Origin: Lycocorax pyrrhopterus obiensis
Taxonomy: Eukaryota; Chordata; Aves; Passeriformes; Paradisaeidae
NCBI GenBank assembly: GCA_014706295.1
Contig: JACSVZ010000039.1
Span: 806,001 to 870,000, forward strand
Length of the DNA: 64,000 bases
Direction: 5' to 3'
This document shows positions 49,147 to 60,431 of this stretch, piece after piece; position 1 is the first letter of the stretch, and the number at the start of each line of letters is the position of its first letter. Below the pieces are notes generated by a model. The model ran no database searches. It saw only the letters and a program-made list of their open reading frames with translations, and was not told the DNA's origin. The translations under genes were made by a program, and so were the position numbers.

Positions 49147-52100
49147 CATACATGACTTTAGAGTCAGCAGTTTCTCAGCGTATAATCATTTTTGACAGAA
49201 TAAGCCATACCCCTGTAATATATTCCAAAATCAATTTTGTTTTTTACAATTTGAGTCAACTCTATTCCAGCTGCAAACATTGTGACAACACAAGTTATTT
49301 CACAGACTGAGGCTGACTACTCCATGCTACATTAGTGAACAGAATAAAGTCTTCCAAACATCTCACTTAAATCCATATCTATTTGGTACTGGCTTTTGTA
49401 CTCTGTTCACACTGAGTACAAATTTAAACAGCATATCTTCATGTAATCATTGGAGGTCTTGAAACAGCAACTGCTATGAGGGGTGGGTTTTATTCCTTCA
49501 GAGAAAGGGAAACAACATCTTGAAAGTGAAAACACAAATGTAGACCTTTTTGTTGTTGCAAAAAGACAATTACTGCAACACCTATATCACATGAAAAAAT
49601 TATACCTTTTAAAATTAATTTTCGCTCCCTTGTAACTATGGTTAGGAGCCATGGATTTGAAAGAAAAGACCAGTAATTCTTCACAAGGAAAGCTGTATTT
49701 CAGGCAATGGAGAGTTTTTTCTTTTAAATTGACTGTCTCTTATGTATGAAGAAATTCCTTAGAGTGGATACAAAGAAATCTGGAAGAGTGTCTGCCACCA
49801 AGGAGTTTATAAACAGGAATATTTCACTGCTGCTTTGCTCCTTCATAGTAATGTACAGGGAGCAAGCTCCTATTTTTTTTTTCCCTATTTGCTGCTTTGC
49901 TGTCACGCACTGAATTTTCACAATGAGTGAGAAGGCTGAAGCATGAAGTTACATGCTGCAAAGTGGCAGTGAGAAGAGCCATGTGTCATATTGTATATAA
50001 TGATCACAGTCTTTCTAAAGTAAAAACATTCAGGAGATTCAAGGAGCTATTCTGGCAGGGGTGTCGCTGAGCAAGTATGGTCCACGGTCTATCAGATAAA
50101 CCCAACTTTGTTGTGTCAGATCTTCATCAAGGCTTCTTCCACACACATACAGAAAGTAATTTTAGGCACTGCTCTCATCACAGTAAAAGTCACAAGAGAG
50201 GATGTTTCCTCTGACTCCTTTTAGAACTTGGGTGTAGACTGAAATCCCTAAAATAGATCATATACTGGGATCCAAGGTTAGCTGAATGCAAAAGATCAGC
50301 ATTTTGCTGCTTTCATTTCCTTGTGAAATTCCCTGCACCAGAGCAAAATGTTGTAGAAAGAAATAATGATATTTGAAGAATACCTTTCTAAAATATATGA
50401 TGCCCCTAAAAATATGGTACTACTGCATTTTGGAGGTAATATTTAAAGTGTTAGTGTTTAGTATCAACAAGAAGACATTATATCTAAAAGATAACAGCAT
50501 ATCAAGCAGAGAAAGAACTTTAGGATTTTTTTGAACAGCCATATACCTGGACACATAGTTTTCCTGGTATATAAATACATACACCTCTGAAATAAAGATA
50601 AAACTTCTAGGATGATAGACATTATAGATCCTAATGACTGATCATAGCTACAAAATGTGCCTGCATCCAAAAACCACAGAACTCCATATGTTACCAGAAA
50701 ATCCTTAGCTTCTCTGAACTTCAAGAAATATATTAAGACAACTATTTAAAATACTAAATATCTTCAGGCTGAGATCTTCAAAGTTCAATAACTTGTTAGA
50801 TTTTTCATGCTTAGCAGTTAACACCTACCACTGCAACCAGTAAGTAAAAAGCTTGAAAAACATATTTTTCTATCAAATATGTGTATGGTATGCCATCATT
50901 ACATTTCCTGATGCTGCCTACAAATATGTTTGGCTCCCTTGGAATATATATTTCTACAGTTCTTTCACGAGAAAAATATGAGACTCAAACCTGACCTTTT
51001 TTTAAGTCTTAAAGAAACTCAAGAATATTGCTCACCCTGTCAGAACTAAATTAATTACTGTAAAACTTGAAGCTGGATAGTAGTTTTCAAATGATGAATA
51101 TTTACTGGTTGTCAATATATTTAGATGTTTTATGAAAGCAGTAAATTTTCCATGGAGATATAAATAATTATAGTGTTTCCAGTTCAGACTTTAGTAAGTT
51201 ACTTGATCAGAATGCTAAATTCATAAAGCTAGTGATGATTCTTTGCTTTTGGATTTAACATTTCATTTCCTATTGCTCATCACGGTAGTGAGTATTGCTC
51301 ACTGGGAACTAAGCTGTGCCTGAATATCTGCAGATGAAGGAATGTAGGAGAGAGATGAATGTCTTACTTATGGTAACCACCCAGGTTGAGCATTAAACCA
51401 CGGTATGCAAATTGCAGAGTTAAATATCATCTGTACTAATCATTATATCTGAGGTTGACTGAACTGAAATCAATCTGTGGTATGTTGTGACATGTTAGTG
51501 TTCATTGCCAGCTTATTTCAGAAGAGAACTCTCACGACATGCTTCTGTCTCACATAAATAACCAGATAGTTTTGCCTGTGTAACCCTCACTTTTCTTAAT
51601 TTTACTCCTTCTCTACTGATGATATTATCTTACTAAACAAGTGCTGACTCAATTAGGACAAGTAAAGTCTGGATTTTTATGAACTTTCTTGATATCTTGT
51701 TTGATGCTCACGAGATATTTTCTAGATTGTTGACTGGTTTGATGACAGTATTATCTAACTGATCCTATTACTTAGGAACATTTTTAGAGATGCCCATACT
51801 AGAATATGCATACATGAGACTCGTGGTTATGCAAATAACACAAACAATTTTTTTTTGAAGTTTGTGTAAGTACGAAATGTTGATGTTTGTTACACATTCA
51901 CTTTTAAAGGCGCTGGACCAAAATTTCAAAATACAATCTATCTGCTCATGATTAGCATTCTGTAGGACTTTCTGCACAGTAAAATAACCTCTGGGTATAT
52001 ATTAGTTTGTCAGGCAATTTCATGCTTACAAATTACCCACAGAGAAATTTTTGAGCACTGCAAACTTTTACACAAAAAAATAACCACACATTATTGAGTT

Positions 52101-54224
52101 CTATTTTTGAGTATTTTAAATAAGTTCTGCCAAAGCACCTTACATGTCACCATTTGTTTTATCCAGTTACTAATAATGAATATTAGGCAGGCTCCAGTTT
52201 GCATCAGATATGTTAGAAGAATGCAAGACTGGACACACTCCAGTGATTTAATTATGCAAACAGACAATAACACAATAGCAGACAGAGAAAGAGATTAATC
52301 TAATATCTTTTATGTCTCTCTTTTTCTCTTTTTAAAATTTTTATATAGTAGTACACACTAGAAGAATCCCCTTTCTCTCTGCTCATAGATCCCTCCTTAC
52401 CTGCTGAGGCCAAGACATATGGTGAGACTCAAAATGCAGTAAATGTCTGCCCCTGCCACAGGCAATGCTGCTCTCAAGTCTCCCTGGGAAGAGAGAAGGC
52501 TCTTTGGTAGGGCTCCTGGTGGCTCCCTGAGGAGTGAGGGAAACCTTAGGTGACTGCAGCCAGCCCATAACTCCTGCAATCTGGTGCCCTCACGCTCTTC
52601 CCCAGTTGCAGCTGCTTCACATTTCCCCTTTTAGCCCAGTAAAGGCTCTCAAAAGGCAACTGGCTGAGAAGAACAAAAGCTCCAAATCCCTGCATTTTCT
52701 TGTCAAGGGAAGAGGCTTCCTGTGGAGCTGACTGTCTTTACTTAAAGGCTCTCTCTCCAAACTAACATACAGGAGGAAGTTGTCCCTAGACACTGTCCTT
52801 TGTCCTTTTTATCGTCATCCTCTCAATTTTATGTCACTTAGGATGATTAACACAGTGAAACGTACAACGTGAAACATTCCCATACAGCAGTGTTGAATCA
52901 AAATCCCAAAGGTGTCTGCTATGGCATAAGCAACCTCCTCAGAAAAAAAATAATTGAGCATACAGAAACTTGTGTAAAATCAGCCCAAGGTAAGCCTAAC
53001 CATAACTGTGCTTGAAATCCTCTATTCTATAAAATCAGGCTGATCAAATGAATTAATCAGGACACCACAGGCTCCTTTCCTACATGGCACTGACTGGTGA
53101 ATGAGCATGACCTGGCAGTGACTAGGGCCACTAAGAAACCTCCTCACAAAGAAGGTTCCTGAAAAACATGGACCAAAGTTTCAGGCTCCTTAGAAGATCT
53201 CCACTGGAGACTTTTCAGGCTCTGTCTTCTATGAATGACATCAGTGGGTGCTGCACTGGCATTTGGCCAGTGTCTGTGCCTTATGGCTTGGATTGCAGAG
53301 CACATGAGCATAGTTAGTGCTGCTTAAGGGAACAATAACTAATCAGTTTAGGGAAGAGAAGATAATGCTTTCTGTAATTGAATGCATGCTTTACTCTCTT
53401 ACCTAATCACATCCTCCTTTTTTTCTCAAGAATACAGGAACACTTCACTGGAAACTGAATGGAGATGAAAATATAAAGTGGAATGAGAGCTGGATTTAAA
53501 GCTCATGTATAATCAAGCTGTATGAATGAGATGAAGGCTCGGTTCAGTCTCCTCCCCTCTCCCTGCTCAGCGGGTGCTGACACAAGAGCAGAATTTATTG
53601 CACAGTACAATTGCTATTTGTAGTAGTCCCCTTTCAAGTTATAACATTAAGAAATAATATTTCAGGGCCAGATATTCTATTTAATCACTCCTCTCCATTC
53701 TTCTTCCCCATTTTTGTATAAGTTGTTAGAAAAATAGGATGGTGAACAACGAATTAACATAAGGCCCTGACCTGGATTTTGAGGGAGAAGTTGTTTTATT
53801 ACCTGTCCTTCTCTTCTGTAATTTTCTCATCATTTCATGCTTCAAAAGGCATGAGTTCAGGAAACTTTGATTTAAGAGCATTCATGCTTCCAGGTAACAT
53901 TCTGAACTTGCTTTATGAAACCCATTTCAGAGGTTAATCTATAGCAACTCCTTCAATATATACAACAGGAGAAAGCTGGGTACTGGTTTTGACTTTGGTG
54001 GTCACCTATGGGACTGTCCATCCTAGAGTCTGCATACATGAAGAAAGCTCTTTGAAGATCTGAAAACTGAAAATTAGGTATGCCACTGTTTGCTGGCCTG
54101 TTTTAGATCCAGTTTCCTTCTTTTCAAGGGTTGGAAGGATAGGATGGGCAGGTACACAATGCTCATCAGCCTGAAAATGCAGTAAACAATAGCCAGAGCT
54201 ATGCCTGCTTTTTGCACTGATTAA
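49147..54224. other. Unique AT-rich sequence, nothing identified
   Basis: No transposon family was recognised. A GC-richer patch lies at about 52,430-52,760 with short overlapping open frames on both strands and no domain. A splice-acceptor-like pyrimidine tract followed by CAAG lies at 53,411-53,430; the sequence after it stays open for about 23 codons before a stop. Confidence 0.5.
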
Positions 54225-54298
54225 GAAACCCAAACAAACAAATATCCTCCCCGCCCAAAAAAAAACTAAACCCAAACCAAAACCCAAAGAAAAACCCC
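54225..54298. repeat. A/C-rich simple repeat (AAACCC)n-like
   Basis: The tract consists of AAAC, AAACC and CCCAAA words with A-runs. The minus-strand 93-codon frame at 54,006-54,287 passes through it and is a repeat artefact. Confidence 0.8.
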
Positions 54299-55828
54299 AG
54301 CTTATATCCCCAGAGAAGGAGAAATTCTTTCTCTAGTTCTTTGCAGAACAATTATTTATGAATTAAGGGAGCTTTTTTCAAGTGAATCTAAAACATTAAT
54401 TGCTATCCCTGGAGCTCCTAAACCCTCTCCTTGTGAACAGTGCCTCATTGCAAAACACTATTTCTATAGAAGAGTTCCTAATCAACTGGATCTTTGTGAT
54501 TTTAGTTCAGGCCATAGAGCATCAAAAAGGTCTGGGTTCTTTTTGACATTCCTGGAAGAAACAGAGGGAGGGAAACATTCAGCTTTTAGAAAAAGCAATC
54601 AACAAAGGGATACCTTTTCTTCAATGTTATGCACAGCAGAAACTACCCTGTGAACTGCCCTGTAAAGTCCTGTGAAGATATAAAACATCCAGCAGACATC
54701 AGTAAGAACGGGGAGTTTCCTTCTAATCTTCTTGTCAGGTGGTGTTTTCAATTAGCTGCAGATGATCTGACACAATATCAGCTTCTGTGAGTTAAGGGCT
54801 TAATAAACAAGCCAAAGTGTGCAGTGGCATCAGAACTACTCTTAAGGCACAATCTCCAGACAGCAGGTACACGTCTGAAGGTCAGTGTGACATTTTTATC
54901 AGCACAATAGGCAAGTGGGAGCCAAAGATGCTGTATCAAGACAAAGAGAAGCATATGAAGAGATCCAGAGATAAAAAACTAAAATAAATATTTTCTCACT
55001 AATAAATAATATTGCATTTAAAGAAACAAACATGAGAAAAAGGTCTGTGGTTGGCCCCGTGCAGTGAACCAGTTCAGAAAATCCTGCTCTGATTAAGTTC
55101 CAAAATTTAGGAGCTAAATCACTTTGAAGCATGGCAGAGAGATCATCCCACTCCCATAGCAGTGTGGCCCCCTAATCCTTTAGGTTTTTTTATTTAGCCT
55201 GAGCCTCTGAGTCCCAGAATGAGGAGAAGAGGGGCAAAGGATTTCCTTGTTTGCAACCATACTAATTTGTTCACTCGAGCTTGTCCTTGGAACGTTGGAT
55301 ATCATCATAGACCCTGATGTCTTTTTCCACAGAATTAAATTACAGAAAGAGATTAAAATAAAGGTGTGTTAACAGTGTACCTTAGACTTATTGCACTGGC
55401 TGCTATTGTGTTAAAAGACAGAGCTCTCATTTCTTTCTCTTACTCTGATGTGTTACATCATCCCTAGGACCTGGTCACTGCTATATGGTGAAATACATCT
55501 AAGAAGAGCATTAAGATCAGAAACTCTGGTATAAATTGAGAACGTGTGACTGCAGCACCATCAAAACCGTGCTAACCCATAGCACCTTACTCTCAGGAAT
55601 ACCATTTCAGTCTTGGAAACATGATCCATAATTCAGTCCTGATGCTTCTCCTCAGCCCTTGCTTTCTGAAAGGGATAATAAGAAGTCTACTGCTGTGATT
55701 TTGAGCTCTGCCTGACTAAAGATTAAGATCATATTTCATCCCTGTTCTTGAATGACTTTTGCAGTGGAATAAAATAAATATCTACTTCTGTTAAACAATG
55801 CATGCAAAGCAATAAATCCTCTCCTGGT
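54299..55828. other. Unique sequence, nothing identified
   Basis: No recognisable repeat or exon. Confidence 0.45.
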
Positions 55829-55835
55829 TATAAAA
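55829..55835 (+). promoter_or_regulatory. TATA box candidate
   Basis: A perfect TATAAAA sits in GGT-TATAAAA-GGAG context, ahead of a GC-richer 250-bp stretch that ends in a strong splice-donor match. A start site would be expected near 55,860. TATA words are common by chance in AT-rich DNA, so the call rests on the combination with the donor. Confidence 0.2.
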
Positions 55836-55859
55836 GGAGCAGGGATGGGTCCTACACAC

Positions 55860-56109
55860 AAGCAGGAGGAATACAGCAGAAGCAGCTGGGTGAACGGATC
55901 TTACACGTGAAGAGGCAAATAGTGTGCAATGGACAGTGTTGTTCTGGGCAGAGAACACAGAGGTTATGCTGGGCACTGCCCAGGGCTTTCTTCTGCAGGC
56001 AGCCAAACTGAGCACAGGGAAGCCGTGCTCCAGAAGGAGGGAGAGCAGGAGGGATCTTCAACAAGTGTTGCAGTGCTCAGCTGAAGCAACCTCTGCTTCC
56101 TCAGACAAG
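55860..56109 (+). ncRNA. Hypothetical first exon (transcript of unknown type)
   Basis: From about 30 bp after the TATA box the sequence is richer in G and C than its surroundings. It ends at CAGACAAG followed by GTGAGT, matching the vertebrate 5' splice consensus almost fully. Short overlapping frames (from ATGs at 55,802 and 55,924 on plus, and minus-strand frames) have no recognisable domain, so if transcribed it may be a non-coding RNA or a 5' untranslated exon. No downstream acceptor could be paired with it with confidence. Confidence 0.15.
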
Positions 56110-56115
56110 GTGAGT

Positions 56116-57583
56116 AGACATCATACAAGGCTTACAAGCAAATGCAAGTTTTTGCACTTTAAAATTTCACAGGAAAGTAACCAGGGGTATGTATGAAGAT
56201 ATTTACCATCTTTGCATAATTGTTCAGCCCAGCCTAAATGCTTACCTTCTTTGGTATGCCATGTAAGAAATTAATTGTAGAAAAAAATAGCAGTGAAGAG
56301 CACACTAATTCAGTAGTGTTTTCATTTGAAGTTTGTAATCTCAAGCAGATTCAAGATAAAAAAATGGATAGCAAAATAGAAACCAATGACAATTTTCTGT
56401 TCATGTCCAAATATTTCTCAGGGAGAAAAAAACTAGGTTATGTCTGGACAAGAGTTCCCTTCCACTGTCTTATGTAAAGACTGTCCTGCTTTACAGGAAA
56501 AAAAGACGAGTTTCCCCTTTGGTCTGAGAGCTGAACATTAAAAGAAACTTACAGTCGTCTATGGCATGGCCATGAAACTGTTACTTGATCTAAAGAAGAA
56601 AGTTTAAAGGAAAAAATTGCCTTTATACCTTATGAACCCAGATGTTTGAAGGAACAGAACTGAGAGCGGAGGTAGTGCTACATGAAATACAGCAACACAG
56701 GCGTGTCAGGACAAAGAGATGTGTTGTCTGACTTGGTCCACAGGAGCTCAATATGAAATACAAAAATGAAATTAGGAATTGCAGTGTTGAGACTGCAAGC
56801 AGTGCTGGCTGTGCTGATGCTAGACAAGGCTCCCAGATGGATGCAAAGCTGCATATGCTTATTGCCCACAAATGTGTTTTCAAATCAAGTGATACACTAC
56901 CAAAGCCAAAATCTGGAAAGCCACAAAAATCTCTGACCCCTGCATTCTCAGGGTGCTCCCTGCGCAGCAGCCATGTGCTGGCAGACACCGTGTATGAAAG
57001 CAGACCAGTAGAGGTGTTAACAGCAAACCATCTCTTTCTATCTCACTTCCCTATGGACTGTGAACAAATGCACAGTAGCCAAATTGCCCCAAACCTAAAT
57101 TTTTAGCCTAGACTAAACATCTGACCTTTACTCAGCCAAGGGTGGTTGGTATTACCTGTTCTTCTGTGGCTGCTACCTTAAGTGTAAAGCCACAGAGCTT
57201 TCACAGGAACCTGTAGAAGTGACTGCCTCTCTAAAACACAGCGTGAGCCTCTCCAGCACTAATAGCAGCTTTACTTACCCACGCTTGGGACCGTGCTGAT
57301 TAAACAAAGCCTATAAAAAGGGAAAGGTGCTGTTCAGGAGCACCAGAGCAGGCCTCAGATTTATTGCAAGTTATTGTAGACAACATACCAAATAAATAAT
57401 TCCATAAACAAATGAAGTTTCATCTTTAGGGATTTAGGTTTCCTACAAAAAATCTTGGTTTGCGTTACTGAGCGCTTTACTGCTTCAATTTCCTCACTTC
57501 TCAGGGTCCCCCATTTCCTCCTGGGTGCTAACCCAGTTCTCTTTTGAAGTGACCATACTTTTTTAAGTTTGCGAAATGGGCTC
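56116..57583. other. Unidentified sequence
   Basis: No repeat family was recognised. A second TATA-like box, CTATAAAAAGGG, lies at about 57,311-57,322 on plus. A minus-strand 121-codon frame (56,623-56,988) and a plus-strand 117-codon frame (56,753-57,106) overlap and show no domain. Confidence 0.45.
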
Positions 57584-57603
57584 ATCTGGTATTCTGTGTG
57601 CAA
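57361..57603 (-). CDS. Unrecognised 80-codon open frame
   Basis: The minus-strand product is basic, with a Lys/Arg-rich N-terminal half and a hydrophobic aromatic end. Its TAA stop overlaps an AATAAA polyadenylation word. The frame ends just left of the LTR at 57.6 kb, and its first bases may lie within that element. No family is recognised and chance is the simplest explanation. Confidence 0.08.
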   Translation of the reverse strand: MHTEYQMSPFRKLKKVWSLQKRTGLAPRRKWGTLRSEEIEAVKRSVTQTKIFCRKPKSLKMKLHLFMELFIWYVVYNNLQ

Positions 57604-58307
57604 ACCTGAGTCTTCAATTATTCTGCTAACCTCCAGCTTCTGTTTCTTAAGAAGAGGGGTGACTTTATGATGCTGTATGCCCTACCGCCTGCTGTATGCC
57701 AGACATGAATCCTGTGCCTTTCTGTGCCTTTAAAGCTGGGTCCGAGAGAAAGGGGGGGAAGCCGAGCAAATTCTCCAGCGCGATTTGTGTTCAAGGACCC
57801 ACAGACTCCCCCGTGCTCTCACCGCTGCAGAGCCGAGGAAGAACCTTCCTGCTTTTCCCCAGCTCTCAGCTCCTTTTTTCTCAGGAGAGAGACAGGGAGT
57901 TAGAATTTTTTGCTTTTTAGCTAGCCTGCTAGCTGAGGCAAGAAAATTTTCCTGGGACTGTGGCTTTTTCTTCTTCTCCTGGAACTGTTGAGCTCCGGTC
58001 CAGAACACCATCACCGGGAGGCCCCACACCGCGGCCCGGAGGGGCCCACGCCGCACCCCAGCTCCTGAGGGAGCAGAGCCACACCTACAAAAAGGACTCT
58101 GACTCTACCAGGTCGAGAGGTTTTAGTATTTAACATTATTTGTTCTCTTGTGCCTGCGTGCACCCTGCTTGTTAAACAGCTTTTTTTCACTTTCCTCCAA
58201 GAAATTTCTTCCGAACCCGGTGGGGGAGGGGCTGCTGAAACCTGCCTTCTATTAGAGGATATGTTCATTTAAGACATTTCCTCCCAATTTGTCTCAAACC
58301 GAGCCAA
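57589..58307 (+). mobile_element. GC-rich solo LTR of an avian endogenous retrovirus
   Basis: Recognisable bird-LTR blocks appear in order: CTGTGCCTTTAAAGCTGGG (TTTAAAG TATA-like, about 57,729), GCGATTTGTGTT, AGCCTGCTAGCTGAGGCAAG, GGTCCAGAACACCATCACCGGGAGG, CACACCTACAAAAAGGACT, TTGTTAAACAGC, and TTTCTTCCGAACCCGGTGGGGGAGGGGC ending in CTCAAACCGAGCCA. A perfect ATCTG occurs at 57,584-57,588 and 58,308-58,312, fitting a 5-bp target duplication, although the left end then begins GT rather than TG. No internal genes are present. The overlapping open frames of 74-108 codons are LTR sequence. Confidence 0.75.
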
Positions 58308-58312
58308 TCTGA

Positions 58313-58745
58313 TAATTTTTCTTACAGCAATCAAATCAAGCATTTTACTGACTGAAGCAAATTAGATTTAACTCACTTTCTTTTCCTAGAAAATTAAATT
58401 TTCTCTGATGTCTTAACTCCTGATCAAAAACAAGTCTAAAGGGGCATCACTTCCTTGGATCAGGGTTTCTTTTGGTCAATAGACCTGCCACCTGTTGCAT
58501 CAAGGAAAAAGCTGGCCTTATATTTATTTAAGAATCTGTTCCTCAGTACATACCTAGAAGGTTACAGTCTTCTGTAGAAATTTTTTAAAGACAATTTACA
58601 CACACTTGACTCCTCATCCCCCCATCACAGTTACAACCAAAATTCCCCACAATTATTCTGCAGTCTGACAATGTCACGTCCATGTTTTACCGATTATATC
58701 TTGCAATTACTGTCATTATCTTGAATTCCTCTAGAGCCCCACTCT
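58313..58745. other. Short unique spacer between two LTRs
   Basis: AT-rich sequence without recognisable retroviral genes, so the two flanking LTRs, which are also on opposite strands and of different types, are separate insertions. Confidence 0.6.
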
Positions 58746-59332
58746 TGAGCTCCTAGGCTGGCCTTCGCTGCCAGCCAGGTTCCTACCAAGCTGCTCTCTT
58801 ACTTCTCCTCCTCAGCAGTTTAGGGGGAGAAAACAAGATTAAAAACTTGTGGTTCACGAAAAAGACAGCTAAATGAAGAAAAGCTAAGGCACGTGGAAGC
58901 ATAGCCAAAAAAAAAAAGGTTTATTCTCTACTTCCCACCAGCAGGTTGATGTCCAGTCTCTTCCTCAGAAGCAGAGCTCCAGCATGCATAGCAGTTGCTT
59001 TGGAAGACAAGCACCGTAATATTGAATTTTAATTATAAATGTCCCCGTTCTCCTTTCTTTTAGCTTTTATTGCTCAGGACAAGATCATGTATGCTATGGA
59101 ATATGGCTTTACACAGTTTGGGTCTTCTGTCCTGATTGTGTCCCCTCTAAACCTCTGGCCCACTCCCAGCCCCCTGGCCTTTGTGGGGCAAGGTTGATGC
59201 TTTGCTAGCCCTGCTCAGCAATGACCAAAACACTGGTGTGTTATCAACATCCTTCTAGCTACAAATACAAAGCGCAGAACTAAGAGGCCTGCTCTGGGGA
59301 AAATTAACTCCGTCCCAGAGAGACCCAATATA
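58746..59332 (-). mobile_element. Solo LTR of an avian endogenous retrovirus, minus strand
   Basis: The plus strand matches the reverse complement of a bird ERVK/ERVL-type LTR. It has AGCTGCTCTCTTACTTCTCC, then CTACTTCCCACCAGCAGG, then CATAGCAGTTGCTTTGGAAGACAAGCACC, then TTTTAGCTTTTATTGCTCAGGAC, then ATGGAATATGGC...CAGTTTGGGTC, then CAAAACACTGGTGTGTTATCAACAT, then GAAAATTAACTCCGTCCCAGAGAGACCCAATA. The minus-strand AATAAAAGCTAAAAG at about 59,060 is the TATA-like box. No clear target duplication was found and the left boundary is approximate. No internal region is present. Confidence 0.8.
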
Positions 59333-60314
59333 ATATTATATCATGAAATTTTGCTCTCACACAAGCTAAACAGCAGTTACCAGCTTAGACCGAATTTAAA
59401 GTACATGTCTCTGGATAAAAGCTGTAAGAAGCTAAGGTGTGAAAGGGTGGACAAAGACCAGAGCGGCCCAGGTTCATACCTATCACTGTAGCCAAGAGCA
59501 GAAGTTTGTAGGAGTGGTGTAAGAACTGGGAGAAATATTGAGTAATCTTTTTCCTTGTATGAGGAAGTCCATGGCCTTCCTGAGGCAAACCAGTATGTGT
59601 GGAGAGTAATCAACAGACCTATTCTCTCTCACTTTTAAGGTCCCTAGTATCCAGTCGCCCAAAACACTAACAATCAGTTTCACTATATAAATATGCACTG
59701 CTTGCAAACTGCTTCCTTTACCTGAACAATCTCAGTGAGTACTCCCTAAGTCTTGGATTGCAATAAACAGAATCAGCATTCCAGATGCAGTACCTCCATA
59801 TGTTTTGTGATTTTATGGTCTGCTGTCATATCTTTAGTCATTCTCTTCCAAGCCAAGGACTCCAACCGTGCTGGGATTTTTCTCTATGGAACAGGTTCCA
59901 AGCCCATGGAGCAGCTTTGTTGCCTTTTCAGTGCCTGTCTTAGTTTGTCTGCATCATTTTAATATCTCCAGTATAATTTGATTCATTTTTTTCCCCACAA
60001 TCTCTTAAAGTAGCTGTGGGATAATTTATAGGAAGCTTACACTGTACATTTCACACTGACGACTTACATAAAATTTACATTAAAGTGACATACCAAGCTG
60101 CACGATTTTGGGATACTTAAGACATGGAACTGACTCATTTGAGATTATGTATTTACAGCACAAATATTTATCAGAAAATATGTTTTTTTAAGAGGCACTA
60201 GTAAGATTCTTCTGATAATTTTAAATATCACATTGTCTCTTGAGTGTTTGTGTATTCACAACGACTTCCTTTTCAAGTTACTAGCTTTTAAAGGAATCCT
60301 ACATGGTCTGCTAC
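59333..60314. other. Unique sequence between LTR and CR1, nothing identified
   Basis: Short open frames at 59,377-59,707 on minus overlap in different frames and have no domain. No repeat family was recognised. Confidence 0.45.
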
Positions 60315-60382
60315 TTTCTGAATACTGTGCAAGGCATTTTGTGCCTCATTTCTGAATACTGTGCAAGGCATTTTGTGTCTCA
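60315..60382 (+). repeat. 34-bp tandem duplication
   Basis: The unit TTTCTGAATACTGTGCAAGG... (34 bp) at 60,315-60,348 repeats immediately at 60,349-60,382 with one C-to-T difference. This implies a recent local duplication. It lies about 50 bp left of the long CR1. Confidence 0.95.
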
Positions 60383-60431
60383 TATGTCAGACTCATATCT
60401 CGTATGTATGGTGATGCTTATGGTCATTTCA

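Noticed and set aside
48804..49310. 168-codon Lys/Arg/Glu-rich plus-strand frame and 108-125-codon minus-strand frames
   Set aside because: They are read-through of the polypurine minisatellite, which lacks stop codons in several frames.
57730..58056. 108-codon minus-strand frame in the GC-rich block at 57.7-58.1 kb, as a CpG-island gene
   Set aside because: The block is an endogenous retroviral LTR, which explains the GC content and the open frames.
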